From: Pseudomonas sp. HAR-UPW-AIA-41
GTDB taxonomy: Bacteria; Pseudomonadota; Gammaproteobacteria; Pseudomonadales; Pseudomonadaceae
NCBI RefSeq assembly: GCF_002304225.1
Contig: NZ_NSLB01000001.1
Coordinates: 186,001-250,000, forward strand
Reading direction: 5' to 3'
DNA length: 64,000 bases
Below, piece by piece: positions 61,938-64,000 of the stretch; the stretch's first letter is position 1, and every line of letters starts with the position of its first letter. The notes under the pieces were generated by a model. It saw only the letters and a list, made by a program, of their open reading frames with translations. It had not been told where the DNA came from and made no database searches. A program made the translations under genes and the position numbers.

Positions 61938-64000
61938 TTACTGTCTGAGCAGCCTCAGGCCGTTAAACACCACGAGCAGGCTGACGCCCATGTCAGCGAA
62001 GACAGCCATCCACATGGTGGCGCCTCCTGTGATGGCCATGCCCAGGAAGATCGCCTTGATGCCAAGTGCCAGGGCGATGTTCTGCTTGAGGATGGCAGCA
62101 GTACTACGAGATAGACGGACGAACGTAGCGACCTTGCGCAAGTCGTCATCCATCAGTGCAACGTCCGCGGTTTCTATCGCCGTGTCGGTCCCTGCACTAC
62201 CCATGGCAAAGCCAATCTGAGCTTTTGCCAACGCTGGGGCATCGTTAATGCCGTCTCCCACCATGCCAACCGTTAGACCTTGGGCCTGCATGTCAGCGAT
62301 GACTGTGAGCTTGTCTGCCGGCAGCAGGTTGCCACGAGCCTCATCAATACCCACCTGCTGGGCGATCGCCAGGGCTGTGTGCTCGTTATCGCCACTGAGC
62401 ATGCAAGTCTTTACCCCAAGCTCGTGGAGCTGCCGCATGGCATCGGCACTGGTCTCTTTCACGGTGTCTGCGACTGCGAATAGAACAAGGGGCTGTTGGC
62501 CGTCGCACAGGATGACGACGGTCTTACCCTGACGCTCCAGCCGCTCCAGCGTAAGCTCCAGTTCCTTCGAACAGAGCCCCAGCTCCTCAACCAGACGATG
62601 GTTGCCTAGATACAACAGTTGGCCTTTCACACGGCCTTTGACTCCCCGTCCAGGAAGCGCTTCGAACTCCTTGACGTCCAGTAGCGACACATCGTTATCC
62701 ATCGCATGTCGAGCGAGTGCTTTTGATACCGGGTGATCAGAGCGAGCAGCTAGGCTAGCGGCACTGACACGATGCATTTCGATATCTGTTTCTTTGAGCG
62801 GCAGGAAGTCTGTCTGAACCGGCCTCCCTTGAGTGATGGTTCCAGTCTTGTCGAGTGCAAGCAGTGCCAGATCTTTGCCGCTCTCCAGATAGACCCCACC
62901 TTTGATGAGGATGCCTTTGCGAGCCGCCGCTGCCAGGCCGCTGACGATGGTAACGGGAGTGGAAATGACCAGCGCGCATGGGCACGCGACGACCAGCAAT
63001 ACCAGCGCTCGATAGATCCACTCCTGCCATGCGCCACTCAGCAATAGCGGTGGGAGCAAGGCGACCCCTAGGGACACCAAGAACACGGCGGGGGTGTAGA
63101 TCTGAGAAAAGCGGTCAACGAAACGTTGGGTCGGCGCCCGAGAGCCCTGAGCCTCCTCCACCGCATGAATGATCCGAGCCAGGGTAGTGTTGGTAGACGC
63201 TGCTGTTACCCTGAACTCCAACGACCCTGCCTCGTTTATCGTGCCCGCAAAAACCTGATCTCCAATGCTCTTATCTACCGGCAAGCTCTCGCCGGTTATA
63301 GGTGCTTGATTGACGGTGGAGGTGCCTGCCGTCACCTCGCCATCCAAGCCAATTCGCTCACCTGGCCGTACCCGAACAACAGCGCCAAGTGCTACCGCCT
63401 TGATGTCCGCATCTAGCCAGGATCCATCCGCCTGCAAAACAGTGGCCCGCTCGGGGCTTAAGTCCATGAGTCCACGGATGGCGTTACGTGCACGCTCCAG
63501 TGAGCGCGCTTCAATAACCTCGGCTACCGCGAAGAGCACCATAACCATGGCCGCTTCGGGCCATTGGCCAATCAATACGGCACCGGTTACAGCAATGCTC
63601 ATGAGGGCATTGATGTTCAGGTTGCGGTTCTTGAGCGCAATCCAGCCCTTCTTGTAGGTACCGAGCCCACTTAGCGCTATCCCCACTATTGCTAAGGCTG
63701 CAACCGCCCATTCGGGGGCCAACTGCCCAAAGTGGATTATTTCGGCTGAAACCGCAGCGATCCCCGCGATCGCCAGCGGCCACCAATGCTTCTTCTTCGT
63801 TGGGGTAGGTTCCTGGCGGTCGGCACTCTCCTCGACAACCGGTGAAAGCCCGAGCTCCTGGATGGCTGCCATGAGCTGAGGTAACAGCTCTGGAACATGG
63901 TCTACGACCAGAGTGCGTTGCAGCAGGTTGAACTGCAGATTGCTGATGCCTTTCTGGTTAGCGAGCTTGTCGCGAATGAGCTTCTCCTCAGTAGGACAGT
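61938..64000 (-). CDS. cadA: Cd/Zn/Pb-exporting P1B-type ATPase CadA (5' end outside the window)
   Basis: Metal exporter, visible for 687 residues; the frame stays open through the right edge, so the true start lies beyond 64000. The first visible residues CPTEEKLIRDKLA belong to an HMA domain of the MDCPTEE type. Then come membrane helices, [57 protein letters not shown] and a final helix pair with GIKAIFLGMA and MAVFADMGVSLLVV, signatures of the Zn/Cd/Pb (P1B-2) class. DUF3703 follows. Confidence 0.93.
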   Translation of the reverse strand, partial: CPTEEKLIRDKLANQKGISNLQFNLLQRTLVVDHVPELLPQLMAAIQELGLSPVVEESADRQEPTPTKKKHWWPLAIAGIAAVSAEIIHFGQLAPEWAVAALAIVGIALSGLGTYKKGWIALKNRNLNINALMSIAVTGAVLIGQWPEAAMVMVLFAVAEVIEARSLERARNAIRGLMDLSPERATVLQADGSWLDADIKAVALGAVVRVRPGERIGLDGEVTAGTSTVNQAPITGESLPVDKSIGDQVFAGTINEAGSLEFRVTAASTNTTLARIIHAVEEAQGSRAPTQRFVDRFSQIYTPAVFLVSLGVALLPPLLLSGAWQEWIYRALVLLVVACPCALVISTPVTIVSGLAAAARKGILIKGGVYLESGKDLALLALDKTGTITQGRPVQTDFLPLKETDIEMHRVSAASLAARSDHPVSKALARHAMDNDVSLLDVKEFEALPGRGVKGRVKGQLLYLGNHRLVEELGLCSKELELTLERLERQGKTVVILCDGQQPLVLFAVADTVKETSADAMRQLHELGVKTCMLSGDNEHTALAIAQQVGIDEARGNLLPADKLTVIADMQAQGLTVGMVGDGINDAPALAKAQIGFAMGSAGTDTAIETADVALMDDDLRKVATFVRLSRSTAAILKQNIALALGIKAIFLGMAITGGATMWMAVFADMGVSLLVVFNGLRLLRQ

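Noticed and set aside
1..64000. CRISPR arrays, rRNA genes and complete insertion sequences
   Set aside because: None was seen: no regularly spaced repeats, no rRNA-like stretches and no transposase.

Overview
The window reads as chromosomal DNA of a denitrifying or nitrate-respiring pseudomonad (Pseudomonas sensu lato). The grounds are the gene order narXL / narK1-narK2-narGHJI, a Dnr-type regulator, Anr/FNR boxes of the form TTGAT-n4-ATCAA, OprD-type porins, a PtrA-CopRS neighbourhood and GC-rich codon use. No replication origin, CRISPR array or complete insertion sequence was seen.

Layout. (1) 1-1.2 kb: purC and a tRNA-Ser(CGA). (2) 1.2-4.4 kb: a very small integrative element or remnant abutting the tRNA (tyrosine integrase, Xis-like protein, tandem-HTH repressor) followed by a gene-poor stretch. 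(3) 4.4-16.5 kb: molybdenum-cofactor genes (mobA, moaC, moaD, moaE, moaB, moeA) mixed with nnrS, an acyl-CoA dehydrogenase, ytfE/dnrN, a pdxH, the O2-independent ubiquinone genes ubiU-ubiV-ubiT and a PilJ-type chemoreceptor. (4) 16.5-38.4 kb: a DGC-domain protein, dnr, an Anr-boxed porin, carbonic anhydrase, a TauE/SafE permease, narXL, narK1K2GHJI with a parvulin, moaA, and the class III ribonucleotide reductase nrdD/nrdG. (5) 38.4-41.6 kb: a Fur-boxed FtrABCD-type iron uptake operon. (6) 41.8-64 kb: metal resistance: copRS, a PtrA-like protein, two cupredoxins, a DUF2933 protein and a Cu(I) ATPase; then oprD, czcRS, czcCBA, a decayed DsbA-like gene, a second PtrA-like protein, a second oprD, a DUF3703 protein and a cadA-type ATPase cut by the window end.

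How it works together. Regions 3 and 4 form one anaerobic programme. Nitrate is sensed (NarX, the chemoreceptor), imported (NarK1/K2) and reduced (NarGHI, matured by NarJ and the Mo cofactor enzymes). NO damage is handled by YtfE and perhaps NnrS, while quinone and dNTP synthesis switch to oxygen-independent routes (UbiUVT, NrdDG). Six Anr/Dnr-like boxes and two NarL 7-2-7 sites tie the units together. Region 6 has its own wiring: six copies of a 27-bp element, each oriented toward a metal-response gene, plus a MerR-type promoter with a 19-bp spacer ahead of czcRS.

Most notable points: NrdD lacks its glycyl-radical segment, which is encoded as a separate 49-residue protein just downstream; the shared 27-bp metal-response element; the MerR-type czcRS promoter; and the minimal tRNA-Ser element with a repressor whose S24-like domain has lost its catalytic residues.
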